Assembly (NCBI GenBank): GCA_964517265.1
Contig: CAZFBS010000009.1
Coordinates: 1 to 64,000 of the forward strand
From: REEP01 sp964517265
GTDB taxonomy: Bacteria; Pseudomonadota; Alphaproteobacteria; Rhodospirillales; Defluviicoccaceae
Direction of reading: 5' to 3'
DNA length: 64,000 nucleotides
A program made the translations under genes and the position numbers. Positions 26,928 through 36,530 of the stretch are shown here, piece by piece (the stretch's first letter is position 1; every line of letters begins with the position of its first letter). Below the pieces are notes generated by a model. That model did not search any database. It was not told the DNA's origin and saw only the letters and a list, made by a program, of their open reading frames with translations.

Positions 26928-27773
26928 GTGACGGCACCCACATTCTCAATGCGCTCGCTTTTGGAAGCGGGCGTTCATTTCGGTCATACCACCCGGCGCT
27001 GGAACCCGAAGATGGAGCCCTACATCTTTGGCACCCGCAACGGCATTCACATCATCGATCTTGAACAGACGGTTCCGATGCTGCACCGGGCGCTGGTGGC
27101 GGTCCGCGATGTCGCGGCGGCCGGGGGGCGGGTTCTGATCGTTGGAACCAAGCGGCAGGCCAGTGAAACGGTTGCCGAGGCGGCCAAACGCTGCGGGCAG
27201 TACTATGTGAACCACCGCTGGTTGGGTGGCATGCTGACCAACTGGCGAACCATTTCCTATTCGATCCGGCGGCTTCGCGATCTGGACAACAAGCTGGCCT
27301 CGGAAATGACGGGGCTGACCAAGAAAGAGACCCTGCAGCTCATGCGCGAGCGGGACAAGCTGGAGCGCGCGCTCGGCGGCATCAAGGAGATGGCGGGATT
27401 GCCCGACATCCTGTTCATCATCGATACCAATAAAGAGAATATTGCGGTTGCCGAAGCGAACAAGCTCGGGATTCCGGTGGTCGCGGTGGTCGATTCCAAC
27501 AGCGATCCCGCAGGCATCAACTATCCGATTCCCGGGAACGACGACGCCTTGCGCGCGATCAACCTTTACTGTGATCTCGTCGTCGATGCGGTGATCGACG
27601 GCATTCAGCAGGAGATGCGGGCTTCGGGAGTCGATCTTGGTGGTGAGGCGGAGGTCGCCGAGCGGATTCCGGACGATTGGCAGGAAGACGAACATCTTGA
27701 GGAGGTTTCGCTCGCCGCGGCGGAGGAGCTTGGGGTGAGCACGGAAGCGGGGGAGGACGTCGAGCACCCCTGA
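26928..27773 (+). CDS. rpsB: 30S ribosomal protein S2
   Basis: A 281-residue S2 protein, with LLEAGVHFGHTTRRWNPKM near the start and the RWLGGMLTNW element (about residue 98) diagnostic of the family. It is about 40 residues longer than the E. coli protein owing to an acidic C-terminal tail (from about residue 240, rich in Glu/Asp), as in several alphaproteobacteria. The start is GTG 26928, with GGAAAGGA 8 bases upstream. tsf follows after 191 bp. Confidence 0.97.
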   Translation: MTAPTFSMRSLLEAGVHFGHTTRRWNPKMEPYIFGTRNGIHIIDLEQTVPMLHRALVAVRDVAAAGGRVLIVGTKRQASETVAEAAKRCGQYYVNHRWLGGMLTNWRTISYSIRRLRDLDNKLASEMTGLTKKETLQLMRERDKLERALGGIKEMAGLPDILFIIDTNKENIAVAEANKLGIPVVAVVDSNSDPAGINYPIPGNDDALRAINLYCDLVVDAVIDGIQQEMRASGVDLGGEAEVAERIPDDWQEDEHLEEVSLAAAEELGVSTEAGEDVEHP

Positions 27774-27807
27774 TCGACTGCGTTGCTGGCGGCGCCGGCG
27801 CTAGAGA

Positions 27808-27826
27808 CGAGAATCGGCGATTCTCG
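27808..27826 (+). promoter_or_regulatory. Hairpin in the rpsB-tsf gap
   Basis: A 7-bp perfect stem (27808-27814 with 27820-27826, CGAGAAT and ATTCTCG) and 5-base loop, 35 bases after the rpsB stop. There is no T run, so it is not a full intrinsic terminator; it could be an attenuator or a processing/stability element separating S2 and EF-Ts expression. Inference from structure only. Confidence 0.3.
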
Positions 27827-27964
27827 ATCGCAGCGCGGCGCACCACGATTATCCGATCGTTATTTTCGGCTCGGTGCTGTCCGGAGAGCTGACCTTGATG
27901 GATCACGTCTCTCCGGGTCCCGCGCACAAGCGAGCTATCCCGGACGGAAGAGGAAGGAACAGAC

Positions 27965-28891
27965 ATGGTTGAAGTCACGGCTGCGTTGGTCAAGGACCTC
28001 CGTCAGCGAACGGGCGCCGGAATGATGGACTGCAAGCGGGCGCTGATCGAAACGGGCGGTGATATCGAGGCCGCAATCGATTGGCTCCGGAAGAAAGGAC
28101 TGGCCGCGGCGGCAAAGAAGGGCGGCCGTGTAACGGCGGACGGACTGGTGGGCATCTGTGTCGAAGGGAGCCGCGGCGCCGCAGTCGAGGTCAACACGGA
28201 GACCGACTTCGTCAGCCGCAATCCGGAGTTTCAAGCGTTCGTGGCCGCCGTCGCGCGACTGGCCCTCGAGGTGAACGGGGATCTCGAGGCACTGAAGCAA
28301 GCTTCCTATCCGGACGCCGGCCGCACGGTCGAGGAGCAGCTCACTCATCTGATCGCCACCATGGGTGAGAACATGAATCTGCGCCGCGCCGCCGTGCTCA
28401 CCGTCGAGCCGGGGGTGATCGGGGCCTATGTCCACAACGCACTGTCGCCGACGGTGGGCAAGATCGCGGTCATCATCGCGGTTCAATCGGAGGCGGCCCC
28501 GGAAACCCTGGAGCCCATCGCCAAGCAGCTCGCGATGCACATTGCCGCCGCGAGCCCGGTCGCCGTCTCGCGCGAGGATGTCGACGCGCGGATGCTCGAG
28601 CGTGAGCGGGCCGTATTGGCGGAGCAGGCCCGGGCGACGGGCAAAGCCGAAGCGATCATCGAAAAAATGGTGGAAGGGCGGCTGCGTCGCTACTATGAGG
28701 AAGTATGTTTGCTCGAGCAGACGTTCGTCATCGATGGCGAGAGCAAGATCGCCGACGTTCTCGATCGGATCGGCAAGGAGGTCGGCAAACCGCTCAAGGT
28801 GACCGCTTTTCATCAGTTCGTCCTCGGCGAGGGGCTGGAAAAGCGGGAGGAAAATTTTGCTGCGGAGGTCGCAAAGACGGCGGAGGGTTGA
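27965..28891 (+). CDS. tsf: Translation elongation factor Ts
   Basis: A 308-residue EF-Ts, the nucleotide exchange factor for EF-Tu. The N-terminal UBA-like domain with LRQRTGAGMMDCKRAL (about residues 12-27) and the core motif NTETDFVSRN (about 78-87), which contacts EF-Tu, are clear. GGAAGAGGAAGGAACAG precedes the ATG. The pairing with rpsB is near-universal in bacteria. pyrH follows after 120 bp. Confidence 0.97.
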   Translation: MVEVTAALVKDLRQRTGAGMMDCKRALIETGGDIEAAIDWLRKKGLAAAAKKGGRVTADGLVGICVEGSRGAAVEVNTETDFVSRNPEFQAFVAAVARLALEVNGDLEALKQASYPDAGRTVEEQLTHLIATMGENMNLRRAAVLTVEPGVIGAYVHNALSPTVGKIAVIIAVQSEAAPETLEPIAKQLAMHIAAASPVAVSREDVDARMLERERAVLAEQARATGKAEAIIEKMVEGRLRRYYEEVCLLEQTFVIDGESKIADVLDRIGKEVGKPLKVTAFHQFVLGEGLEKREENFAAEVAKTAEG

Positions 28892-29011
28892 ACCTCTCTC
28901 CAGGTGCGGCACGGGCGTTCGCTCGGGGACGTCACAATGCGGTGTGCCGCACCCGGCTTTGGAGCCCGCGGCAAAAGGATCTTCGGCCTTGATCATGAAC
29001 GGAAAGCGGAT

Positions 29012-29749
29012 ATGACAGAGCGGCCCAAACCCAAACGCGTGCTGCTGAAGGTGTCCGGCGAAGCGTTGATGGGGCCGCAAGGCTACGGGCTGGATGCCTC
29101 TGCGATCGGTCGCCTCGCGAACGAGGTCATCGTCGTCCACGACTTAGGGGTCGAGGTCTGTCTTGTCATCGGCGCCGGAAATATTTTCCGCGGCGTTTCC
29201 GAAGCCGCCGCGGCCATCGAGAGGACGAGCGCCGACCATATCGGCATGCTGGCGACGGTGATGAACGCCCTCGCCGTTCAGAGCATGCTGGAGCATCTCG
29301 GCGTCCACACGCGGGTTCAGTCGGCAATCCCAATGGCGGCAGTGTGCGAGCCCTACATCCGGCGGCGGGCGGTCCGGCATATGGAAAAGCGCCGGATCGT
29401 GATTTTCGCCGCGGGCACCGGCAACCCGTTTTTCACCACCGATACTGCGGCAGCCTTGAGGGCGATCGAGACCGGTTGCGATCTCCTGCTCAAGGGGACT
29501 CAAGTTGACGGCGTCTACAGCGCCGACCCGAAGAAGGATCCAGCCGCCGTGCGGTACGAACGGCTGTCCTACCACGATGTGGTCGCCCGCAACTTGAAAG
29601 TGATGGACACCGCCGCCATTGCCCTGGCCCGGGACAACAAGCTTCCGATCGTCGTCTTTTCCATTCACAAGCCCGGAGCCTTTGCCGAGGTTGTCCGCGG
29701 TTCCGGCAGGTTCACCACGATCAGCGAGGGAGAGCGTGTCCTTGGATAA
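29012..29749 (+). CDS. pyrH: Uridylate kinase
   Basis: A 245-residue UMP kinase (UMP to UDP) of the amino-acid-kinase fold. It begins with KRVLLKVSGEALMG, has GAGNIFRG (about residue 53), and the GTGNPFFTTDTAAALRA stretch (about residue 135) that binds nucleotide. ATG 29012, preceded by GGAAAG, gives the family's usual N-terminus; an upstream in-frame ATG at 28904 is not needed. Its last 14 bases overlap frr. Confidence 0.96.
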   Translation: MTERPKPKRVLLKVSGEALMGPQGYGLDASAIGRLANEVIVVHDLGVEVCLVIGAGNIFRGVSEAAAAIERTSADHIGMLATVMNALAVQSMLEHLGVHTRVQSAIPMAAVCEPYIRRRAVRHMEKRRIVIFAAGTGNPFFTTDTAAALRAIETGCDLLLKGTQVDGVYSADPKKDPAAVRYERLSYHDVVARNLKVMDTAAIALARDNKLPIVVFSIHKPGAFAEVVRGSGRFTTISEGERVLG

Positions 29750-30311
29750 ACCCGATATCAAGGTAGTGAGGCGGGATGTCGAGCGGCGGATGCAAGGCGC
29801 TGTCGACACCTTGCAGAAGGAATTCGGCGGATTGCGCACCGGCCGTGCCGCGACCAGCCTGCTCGAGCCGATCATGGTCAATGCCTATGGAGCACAGATG
29901 CCGCTCTCGCAGGTGGGTACGATCGGTGTGCCAGAGCCGAGGATGTTGACCGTCCAGGTCTGGGACAGGAGCTTGGTGAAGGCGGTGGAAAAGGCGATTC
30001 GAGACTCCGATCTCGGCCTCAATCCTTCTGTCGATGGGCAGTTGTTACGCATCCCGATTCCGCCGTTGACCCAGGAGCGGCGCACGGAGCTTGCGAAGGT
30101 TGCCGGCAAATACGCGGAGGAGGCCCGAATCGCCGTGCGCAACATCCGTCGGCACGTTCTCGACGAGTTCAAGCGGGCGGAAAAGGAAGGCGCGCTCTCG
30201 CAGGATGAGCAGCGCGACTACACCGGTGAAATTCAAGGACTGACCGACACGTTCGTCAAGAAGGTGGACGAAGTGCTCGAGAAGAAAGAACAGGAAATCA
30301 TGCAGGTCTAA
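29736..30311 (+). CDS. frr: Ribosome recycling factor
   Basis: A 191-residue RRF, which with EF-G splits post-termination ribosomes. It has the expected LRTGRA element (about residue 31), the conserved IPIPPLTQERR (about 104-114), and a long C-terminal helix of the tRNA-mimicking domain. GTG 29736 follows GAGGGAGA; TTG 29742 is an alternative. The start lies inside the end of pyrH. Confidence 0.95.
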   Translation: MSLDKPDIKVVRRDVERRMQGAVDTLQKEFGGLRTGRAATSLLEPIMVNAYGAQMPLSQVGTIGVPEPRMLTVQVWDRSLVKAVEKAIRDSDLGLNPSVDGQLLRIPIPPLTQERRTELAKVAGKYAEEARIAVRNIRRHVLDEFKRAEKEGALSQDEQRDYTGEIQGLTDTFVKKVDEVLEKKEQEIMQV

Positions 30312-30315
30312 ACGG

Positions 30316-31050
30316 ATGGACATTGCACCGGTACGGAACGTGGCGCCGCCGCCGCCGACCCATGTCGCCATCATCATGGACGGGAACGGACGGTGGGCTC
30401 GGGCTCGCGGCCTGCCGCGAACGGCGGGGCATCGCCGTGGCGCGCAAGCGATGAAAACGGCAGCGGAAAGTGCCGTCCGGATGGGGGTGTCGTACCTGAC
30501 CCTGTTCGGGTTCTCGTCCGAAAATTGGCGGCGACCGGCCGATGAAATCCATGATTTGATGGGATTGCTGAAGCACTACCTGGAGACCGAGATCGATTAT
30601 CTCAATCGACAGGGGGTTTGCCTGCGGGTGATCGGAGATCGCTCCCGGCTCGGCGCCAATATCGCCGCGCTGATCGATCGGGCTGAGGAGGTGACGGCAG
30701 GCAACGTCAGGCTGGTGTTGATCATCGCCCTCAGTTACGGCGGCCGCGCCGAGATCGCCGATGCCACCCGCAGGATCGCTGTGAAGGCCCTCAACGGGGT
30801 GATCGATCCCTCGGCGATCGACGAGGAGACCGTCGCGCAGAACTTGTACACCGCGGATGTTCCCGATCCCGACCTCTTGATTCGCACCAGCGGCGAGAAA
30901 CGAATCAGCAATTTCCTGTTGTGGCAGCTTGCCTATGCGGAGCTGGTTTTTCTCGATACGCTGTGGCCCGATTTCAGCAGCGAGGATTTTGCGGGAGCAC
31001 TGAAGGAATTCGCTCGCCGCGACCGGCGTTACGGCGCCGCCCGTGCCTGA
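30316..31050 (+). CDS. uppS: Isoprenyl (undecaprenyl) diphosphate synthase
   Basis: A 244-residue cis-prenyltransferase that condenses isopentenyl diphosphate onto farnesyl diphosphate to give the C55 lipid carrier for peptidoglycan and glycans. The catalytic HVAIIMDGNGRWA (Asp at about residue 22) and GHRRGA are present, as are the FGFSSENWRRP and RTSGEKRISNFLLWQ motifs. The end overlaps the cdsA start by 8 bp. Confidence 0.96.
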   Translation: MDIAPVRNVAPPPPTHVAIIMDGNGRWARARGLPRTAGHRRGAQAMKTAAESAVRMGVSYLTLFGFSSENWRRPADEIHDLMGLLKHYLETEIDYLNRQGVCLRVIGDRSRLGANIAALIDRAEEVTAGNVRLVLIIALSYGGRAEIADATRRIAVKALNGVIDPSAIDEETVAQNLYTADVPDPDLLIRTSGEKRISNFLLWQLAYAELVFLDTLWPDFSSEDFAGALKEFARRDRRYGAARA

Positions 31051-31861
31051 CGCTGCCAAGACGAATCCCGGCCCAAGCCGTCTCTCCACGCGCATCATCT
31101 CCGCCGTTGTTCTTGCCGTTCCCGCCCTCGTCTGCGTCAGCGTCGGCTCGCCGCTGATCGAAGGCATCGTGATCGTGGCCGCTCTGGTGCTGGGGTGGGA
31201 ATGGTGCCGGTTGTGTGCGCAAACATTTCCGGACCGCATCTACATCACGCTAAGCGCGGTGATCACGGCCGCGGTGCTGGCGATGGCGTTCGGCCACGGC
31301 GTTGTCGCGATCGGTCTGCTGGTTGCCGGCGCGATCCTCATTCATCTCTTGACCGGCGGCCATGGGTGGCTCAGCGTTGGAGCCTTGTACATCGGGCTGC
31401 CGTGCGTGGCAGTGATCTGGTTGCGCAGTGATCCGCTGTTCGGTCGCGAAACCCTCTTCTGGCTTCTTGCCTTGGTGTGGGCGTCCGACAGTGGCGGCTA
31501 TGTGTTTGGCCGCCTGATCGGCGGACGCAAGCTGGCGCCGGTATGGAGCCCGAACAAAACCTGGGCAGGCTTCGTCGGTGCCGCGGCGAGCGCCGCACTG
31601 GTAGGAGCCGTAACCGCCTTGATCATGCGAAGCCCCTCATTCTGGCCTCTGGTTGGGGTAAGTGCTTTTCTTGGCAGTGCCACTCAGCTCGGGGACCTGT
31701 TCGAGTCCTGGGTAAAGAGGCATTTCGGCGTCAAGGATACCAGCGGCCTGATTCCGGGACACGGCGGCCTGCTTGATCGTGTCGACGGTCTGCTGGCGGC
31801 CTCGACCTTGACGGCATTCCTCAGCGTTGTTGGCAACGGCAGTGTGCTCAGATGGATATGA
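31043..31861 (+). CDS. cdsA: Phosphatidate cytidylyltransferase
   Basis: A 272-residue polytopic membrane enzyme that makes CDP-diacylglycerol from phosphatidate and CTP, the branch point of phospholipid synthesis. At least seven hydrophobic helices are visible. The C-terminal family signature is intact: KRHFGVKDTSGLIPGHGGLLDRVDGL (about residues 227-252). The start is GTG 31043 within uppS, and the stop overlaps the dxr start. Confidence 0.94.
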   Translation: MPDAAKTNPGPSRLSTRIISAVVLAVPALVCVSVGSPLIEGIVIVAALVLGWEWCRLCAQTFPDRIYITLSAVITAAVLAMAFGHGVVAIGLLVAGAILIHLLTGGHGWLSVGALYIGLPCVAVIWLRSDPLFGRETLFWLLALVWASDSGGYVFGRLIGGRKLAPVWSPNKTWAGFVGAAASAALVGAVTALIMRSPSFWPLVGVSAFLGSATQLGDLFESWVKRHFGVKDTSGLIPGHGGLLDRVDGLLAASTLTAFLSVVGNGSVLRWI

Positions 31862-33078
31862 CAGGCGGCGATTGCGGGCGATACGGCGGGCCGACAGGCC
31901 GGCGCAGCGTGACGATTCTCGGCTCGACCGGGTCGGTTGGCGCAAACACCGTTGATCTTGTTCTGCGAAATCCGGACATGTTTCGTATCGAGGCGCTCAC
32001 CGGCAATCGCAATGTCGGCCTGTTGGCCGAACAGGCGAGGAAGGTCTCGGCGCGTCTGGCCGTGGCTGCCGATCCTGCCTGCTACCGCGCCTTGAAGGAA
32101 GCCTTGTGGGGCTCTGGCATCGAGGTCGCGGCTGGACCTGAGGCCGTCGTCGCGGCGGCGGATCGGCCGGCCGAGGTGGTGATGGCGTCGATTGTCGGTG
32201 CCGCCGGCCTGGCACCGGTTCTGGCCGCCATCCGCCGCGGCGCCCTGATCGGGCTCGCCAACAAGGAATGCTTGGTATCGGCGGGCAGCATCGTCGTGGC
32301 CGAGGTTCAGCGCCGGGGCGCTCGTCTGATCCCGGTCGACTCCGAACACAGCGCGATCTTTCAGGTGTTCGATTTCGCCAACGCGGACCGCGTGCGCACC
32401 ATCGTCCTCACTGCCTCCGGCGGGCCGTTCCGCACGATGGATCATGCGGCAATGGCGACGATGAGCCCCGCCGAGGCCGTGGCCCACCCGAACTGGAGCA
32501 TGGGCGCGAAGATCTCGGTCGATTCGGCGACGATGATGAACAAGGGCCTGGAGTTGATCGAGGCGTTTCATCTGTTCCCGGTCGATCAGGAGCAGATCGA
32601 GATTGTGGTTCATCCGCAGTCGGTCATTCATGGCATGGTCACGTATGTCGATGGCTCCGTGCTGGCGCAACTGGGGGCGCCGGATATGCGCACCCCCATC
32701 GCCTACGCGCTTACTTGGCCCGATCGGATCGACACTCCGGCGCCCCGACTGGATCTTGCCGAGATCGGGCGCCTGACCTTTGAGCCGCCCGATGAGGAGC
32801 GCTTTCCGGCCTTGCGATTGGCGCGGACAGCTTTGGCAGCAGGGGGGGCGGCAACGGCAGTGCTCAACGCTGCCAACGAGGTTGCCGTGCAGAGCTTCCT
32901 TGCCGGAGAGATCGGTTTTCTCGATATTGCGCGGGTTGTCGAGATGGCGCTGGAAAAGACTCCGGGTCGAACCCTTGCAACACTTGATGATGTGGCTGAA
33001 ATAGACAGTGTGGCCAGAGAGGTGGCCGCAGCATCCATCGTACGCTTCGCACCACGCGAGCGGGTTCGGCAACGGTAG
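31852..33078 (+). CDS. dxr: 1-deoxy-D-xylulose 5-phosphate reductoisomerase
   Basis: A 408-residue enzyme of the MEP pathway, converting DXP to 2-C-methyl-D-erythritol 4-phosphate with NADPH. The N-terminal Rossmann motif is TILGSTGSVG. NKECLVSAG, VDSEHSAIFQ (metal ligand Asp/Glu) and HPNWSMGAKISVDSATMMNKGLE (substrate loop) are all visible. The MEP route supplies isoprenyl units used by UppS upstream. It overlaps cdsA by 10 bp. Confidence 0.97.
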   Translation: MDMTGGDCGRYGGPTGRRSVTILGSTGSVGANTVDLVLRNPDMFRIEALTGNRNVGLLAEQARKVSARLAVAADPACYRALKEALWGSGIEVAAGPEAVVAAADRPAEVVMASIVGAAGLAPVLAAIRRGALIGLANKECLVSAGSIVVAEVQRRGARLIPVDSEHSAIFQVFDFANADRVRTIVLTASGGPFRTMDHAAMATMSPAEAVAHPNWSMGAKISVDSATMMNKGLELIEAFHLFPVDQEQIEIVVHPQSVIHGMVTYVDGSVLAQLGAPDMRTPIAYALTWPDRIDTPAPRLDLAEIGRLTFEPPDEERFPALRLARTALAAGGAATAVLNAANEVAVQSFLAGEIGFLDIARVVEMALEKTPGRTLATLDDVAEIDSVAREVAAASIVRFAPRERVRQR

Positions 33079-33092
33079 GTTTTTTTCTCGAA

Positions 33093-34223
33093 ATGGAAAT
33101 TTTCACGTATCTCTGGCAGTGGGTGATCCCGTTTTTGGTGGTGTTCTCCGTTCTCGTCTTCGTGCACGAGTGGGGACACTATCTGATCGCCCGCTACAAC
33201 GATGTCCGTGTCGAAGTGTTCTCCATCGGATTTGGTCCGGAAATATACGGATGGTTCGATCGGGCCGGTACCCGTTGGAAAGTCAGCGCCATCCCGTTGG
33301 GAGGCTACGTCAAGATGTTTGGCGAGCACGACTTCGAGGATGACGAAAGCGCCAAGCCGATGACGCCGGAGGATGAGAAGGTTTCCTTCCACCACAAGCG
33401 TCTGGGGCAGAGGGCTGCAATCGTGTCCGCCGGACCGTTCGCCAACTTTCTGTTCGCGATCGTGCTCTTGACGGGGCTGTTCGCGATTGCCGGCGTGCCG
33501 ACCCCGCTTGCGGGAGTCGGCACCGTTCAGCCGGACAGCGCTGCGGCAGAAGCCGGTCTTCAGCCGGGAGACCGGATCGTCGCGATCGACGGCGAATCGA
33601 TTACCTGGTTCGAGGACTTGCGCGAGCGGGTGAGCGCGAGCGCCGGTACATCGCTCCAGCTGTCGGTGGAACGGGATGAAGAGGTGATCGAGGTCACCGC
33701 CGTGCCGAAGGCGACGGACGTCACGGGCGAGAACGGACAGCGGCGGATCGGGATCCTTGGCGTGTCCCCGGACCCGGCCCTCATCGAGTATCAACGGCTG
33801 GACCCATTTCGATCCCTTTGGACCGCAACCGAACGCACCGTCAGCCTCATTGGCCAGATCATGGGGGCGCTCTGGCAGATCATTACCGGATCGCGGACGG
33901 CGGAGGAACTTGGCGGCCCGCTGCGCATCGCGCAACTCTCCGGGCAGATGGCGCAAGGGGGCGTTGTCAGCCTGATCTTCTTCATGGCCGCTTTGTCGGT
34001 AAACCTTGGCCTCATCAACCTGTTTCCGATCCCGATGCTCGATGGTGGCCATCTTGCGTTCTACGCTGCCGAGGCCGTTCGCGGAAAGCCGTTGGATCGG
34101 CGCGTGCAGGAGTACGGATTCCGGCTCGGTCTGCTGTTTGTCTTGCTGCTGATGATCTTTGCAACTTGGAACGATCTTGTTCAGCTTGAGGTGGTCGATT
34201 TCGTACGAAGGCTGGTGACATAA
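33093..34223 (+). CDS. rseP: RIP metalloprotease RseP
   Basis: A 376-residue site-2 protease in the inner membrane that cleaves anti-sigma factors and cleared signal peptides within the bilayer. The zinc motif HEWGH is at residues 25-29 in the first helix. A PDZ domain (about 120-200) contains GLQPGDRIVAIDG. The third ligand region reads NLFPIPMLDGGH (about 310-321). The position between dxr and bamA is the standard envelope-stress linked arrangement. Confidence 0.96.
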   Translation: MEIFTYLWQWVIPFLVVFSVLVFVHEWGHYLIARYNDVRVEVFSIGFGPEIYGWFDRAGTRWKVSAIPLGGYVKMFGEHDFEDDESAKPMTPEDEKVSFHHKRLGQRAAIVSAGPFANFLFAIVLLTGLFAIAGVPTPLAGVGTVQPDSAAAEAGLQPGDRIVAIDGESITWFEDLRERVSASAGTSLQLSVERDEEVIEVTAVPKATDVTGENGQRRIGILGVSPDPALIEYQRLDPFRSLWTATERTVSLIGQIMGALWQIITGSRTAEELGGPLRIAQLSGQMAQGGVVSLIFFMAALSVNLGLINLFPIPMLDGGHLAFYAAEAVRGKPLDRRVQEYGFRLGLLFVLLLMIFATWNDLVQLEVVDFVRRLVT

Positions 34224-34238
34224 AACACCAGGAAGCTC

Positions 34239-36527
34239 ATGGGGGGGATAGTGCTGCGACGCATTGGCGTTTTATTGCTTCTGCTCGGGCTCTTGACGGC
34301 CGCATTCCCGTTGCTGAGGGCGAGCGCGCAGGAATTCGGGGTCATCCGCGAGATCGTTGTCGAGGGCATCCAGCGGATCGAGCCGGAAACGGTGCGGACG
34401 TATCTTCTTGTCCGTGAAGGCGATTCTTTCGACCCGGCACGGATCGACCGGTCGTTGAAGAGCCTGTTTGCCACCGGTCTGTTTTCCGACGTCGCGATGA
34501 CCCGCGAAAACAGCACACTGATCGTCACCGTCGCCGAGAACCCGATCATCAACCGGGTCGCGTTCGAGGGCAATCAGCAGATCGACAACGAAACGCTTGA
34601 GGCCGAGACGACCCTTCGTCCGCGCATCATTTATACGCGCAGCAGGGTTCAGGGGGATGTCAGGCGGATTCTGACCCTTTATCGACGAACGGGCCGGTTC
34701 GCAGCCACGGTGGAACCTCAGATCATTCAGTTGCCGGACAACCGGGTTGATCTTGTTTTCGTAATCGACGAAGGCCCGGCGACCCGGGTCGAGAGCATCC
34801 GCTTTATCGGCAATACCGTCTACAGCGACTCCCGCCTGCGTGACGTCGTCCGTACCACCGAATCGGCGTGGTGGCGCTTTTTGGCGACCGAAGATACCTA
34901 CGATCCCGACCGGCTGGCGCTGGACCAGGAATTGTTGCGGCGCTTTTATCTGTCGCGCGGGTATGCGGATTTCCAGGTTGTATCGGCTGTGGCCGAGCTG
35001 AGCGCGGATCGCCAGAATTTCTTCATTACCTTTACCGTCGAGGAAGGAGAGCGCTATCAGTTTGGAGAGATCGGGATCGAGACCACCTTGGTCGGTCTCG
35101 ACCCGGAGCGACTGCGCGGGCAGATCGAGTTCAGCGAAGGCGACTGGTATGATGCCGACGCGCTGGAAGACACGATCGAGACGCTGACCGACGCGGTCGG
35201 CGAGCTGGGTTATTCATTTGTCGACGTGCGGCCGCGCGTTTCCCGCGATCGGGAGGCCAAGACCATTGATGTCACCTTCGAGGTGAACGAAGGCCCGCGT
35301 GTGTTCGTGGAGCGGATCGACATCACCGGCAACGTCAGAACGCTCGACAGGGTCATCCGCCGTGAATTCCGTCTCGTCGAAGGCGATCCGTTCAATGCGC
35401 CCAAGCTGCGTCGTTCGCGCCAGCGCATCCGCAATCTTGATTTCTTTCAGAACGTGGAAGTGGAACAGGTGCCGGGCAGCGCGCCTGATCGGGCGGTCGT
35501 CAACGTCAATGTCGAGGAAAAGTCGACAGGCAGTATCTCGATCGGTGCCGGTTTTTCGACCACGAGTGGTGTGATCGGCGACATTACCTTGCGTGAGCGC
35601 AACCTGCTGGGCCGTGGGCAGGACCTCAGGGCAAGGGTGCTGATCGCGCAGCGCGACAGCCAGATCAACCTCAGCTTTACCGAACCCTTCTTTCTCGGTC
35701 GCGAAATTGCCGCCGGCTTCGACGTCTTTCGCGTGTCGGTCGACCGTCAGGACGAGAGCTCGTTCGATGAAAGCTCTTTTGGCGGGGCATTGCGGTTCGG
35801 ATACCCGATCACCGAACGCTTGACACAAAGCTGGCGGTACTCGCTTCGCGAGACCACGATCAAGAACGTGCCGGATGATGCCTCGTTCTTCATCAAGGAG
35901 GCGGAGGGATCGCGGCTCGTATCGGAGGTGTTTCATTCCCTGACCTACGACCGGCGGGACAGCACGATCAACCCGACGGAAGGATATTTCGGGACCTGGA
36001 GCATTGGGATCGCGGGTCTGGGCGGCGACGTGAGCTACGCACGCAACCAGCTTCAGGCAGGGTATTATTATCCCATCACCGAACAATGGATCCTCTCGTT
36101 CCGGGGGGCCGGCGGCTATGTGGTCGGCCTCGGCGAGGATGTCGAGCTGTTCGAGCGGTTCTTTGTCGGAGGTGATAATCTTCGCGGATTTGCAACGGCG
36201 GGGGTCGGGCCACGCGACCTTGCGACCGACGATTCGCTCGGCGGCGAGTGGTACTATACAGGCAGCACCGAACTCACGTTTCCCCTCGGTCTGCCGGAGG
36301 AACTTCCGATCCGGGGACGCTTTTTTACGGACTTCGGGAGTGCCGGGGGCGTGACACCCAGTGGACCGACGGTGGCAGACACCGCCAGCATCCGGGTTTC
36401 TGTGGGCGCCGGACTAACTTGGAACTCGCCGTTCGGACCGATCGGCGTCGATATCGGCTATCCGGTGGTGAAGGAAGACTTCGACGAGGAGGAACTCGTA
36501 CGCGTCAACTTTGGGGCACGATTCTAG
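34239..36527 (+). CDS. bamA: Outer membrane protein assembly factor BamA
   Basis: A 762-residue Omp85 protein, the core of the outer-membrane protein insertase. An N-terminal signal peptide ends near ASAQ (about residue 30). Five POTRA repeats follow (to about 420), recognised by recurring VxxIxIxGN patterns. The C-terminal beta barrel contains GGDNLRGF (about residue 645), equivalent to the VRGF lid motif, and ends with phenylalanine. AGGAAG lies 6-11 bases before ATG 34239. skp follows at once. Confidence 0.96.
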   Translation: MGGIVLRRIGVLLLLLGLLTAAFPLLRASAQEFGVIREIVVEGIQRIEPETVRTYLLVREGDSFDPARIDRSLKSLFATGLFSDVAMTRENSTLIVTVAENPIINRVAFEGNQQIDNETLEAETTLRPRIIYTRSRVQGDVRRILTLYRRTGRFAATVEPQIIQLPDNRVDLVFVIDEGPATRVESIRFIGNTVYSDSRLRDVVRTTESAWWRFLATEDTYDPDRLALDQELLRRFYLSRGYADFQVVSAVAELSADRQNFFITFTVEEGERYQFGEIGIETTLVGLDPERLRGQIEFSEGDWYDADALEDTIETLTDAVGELGYSFVDVRPRVSRDREAKTIDVTFEVNEGPRVFVERIDITGNVRTLDRVIRREFRLVEGDPFNAPKLRRSRQRIRNLDFFQNVEVEQVPGSAPDRAVVNVNVEEKSTGSISIGAGFSTTSGVIGDITLRERNLLGRGQDLRARVLIAQRDSQINLSFTEPFFLGREIAAGFDVFRVSVDRQDESSFDESSFGGALRFGYPITERLTQSWRYSLRETTIKNVPDDASFFIKEAEGSRLVSEVFHSLTYDRRDSTINPTEGYFGTWSIGIAGLGGDVSYARNQLQAGYYYPITEQWILSFRGAGGYVVGLGEDVELFERFFVGGDNLRGFATAGVGPRDLATDDSLGGEWYYTGSTELTFPLGLPEELPIRGRFFTDFGSAGGVTPSGPTVADTASIRVSVGAGLTWNSPFGPIGVDIGYPVVKEDFDEEELVRVNFGARF

Positions 36528-36530
36528 CGC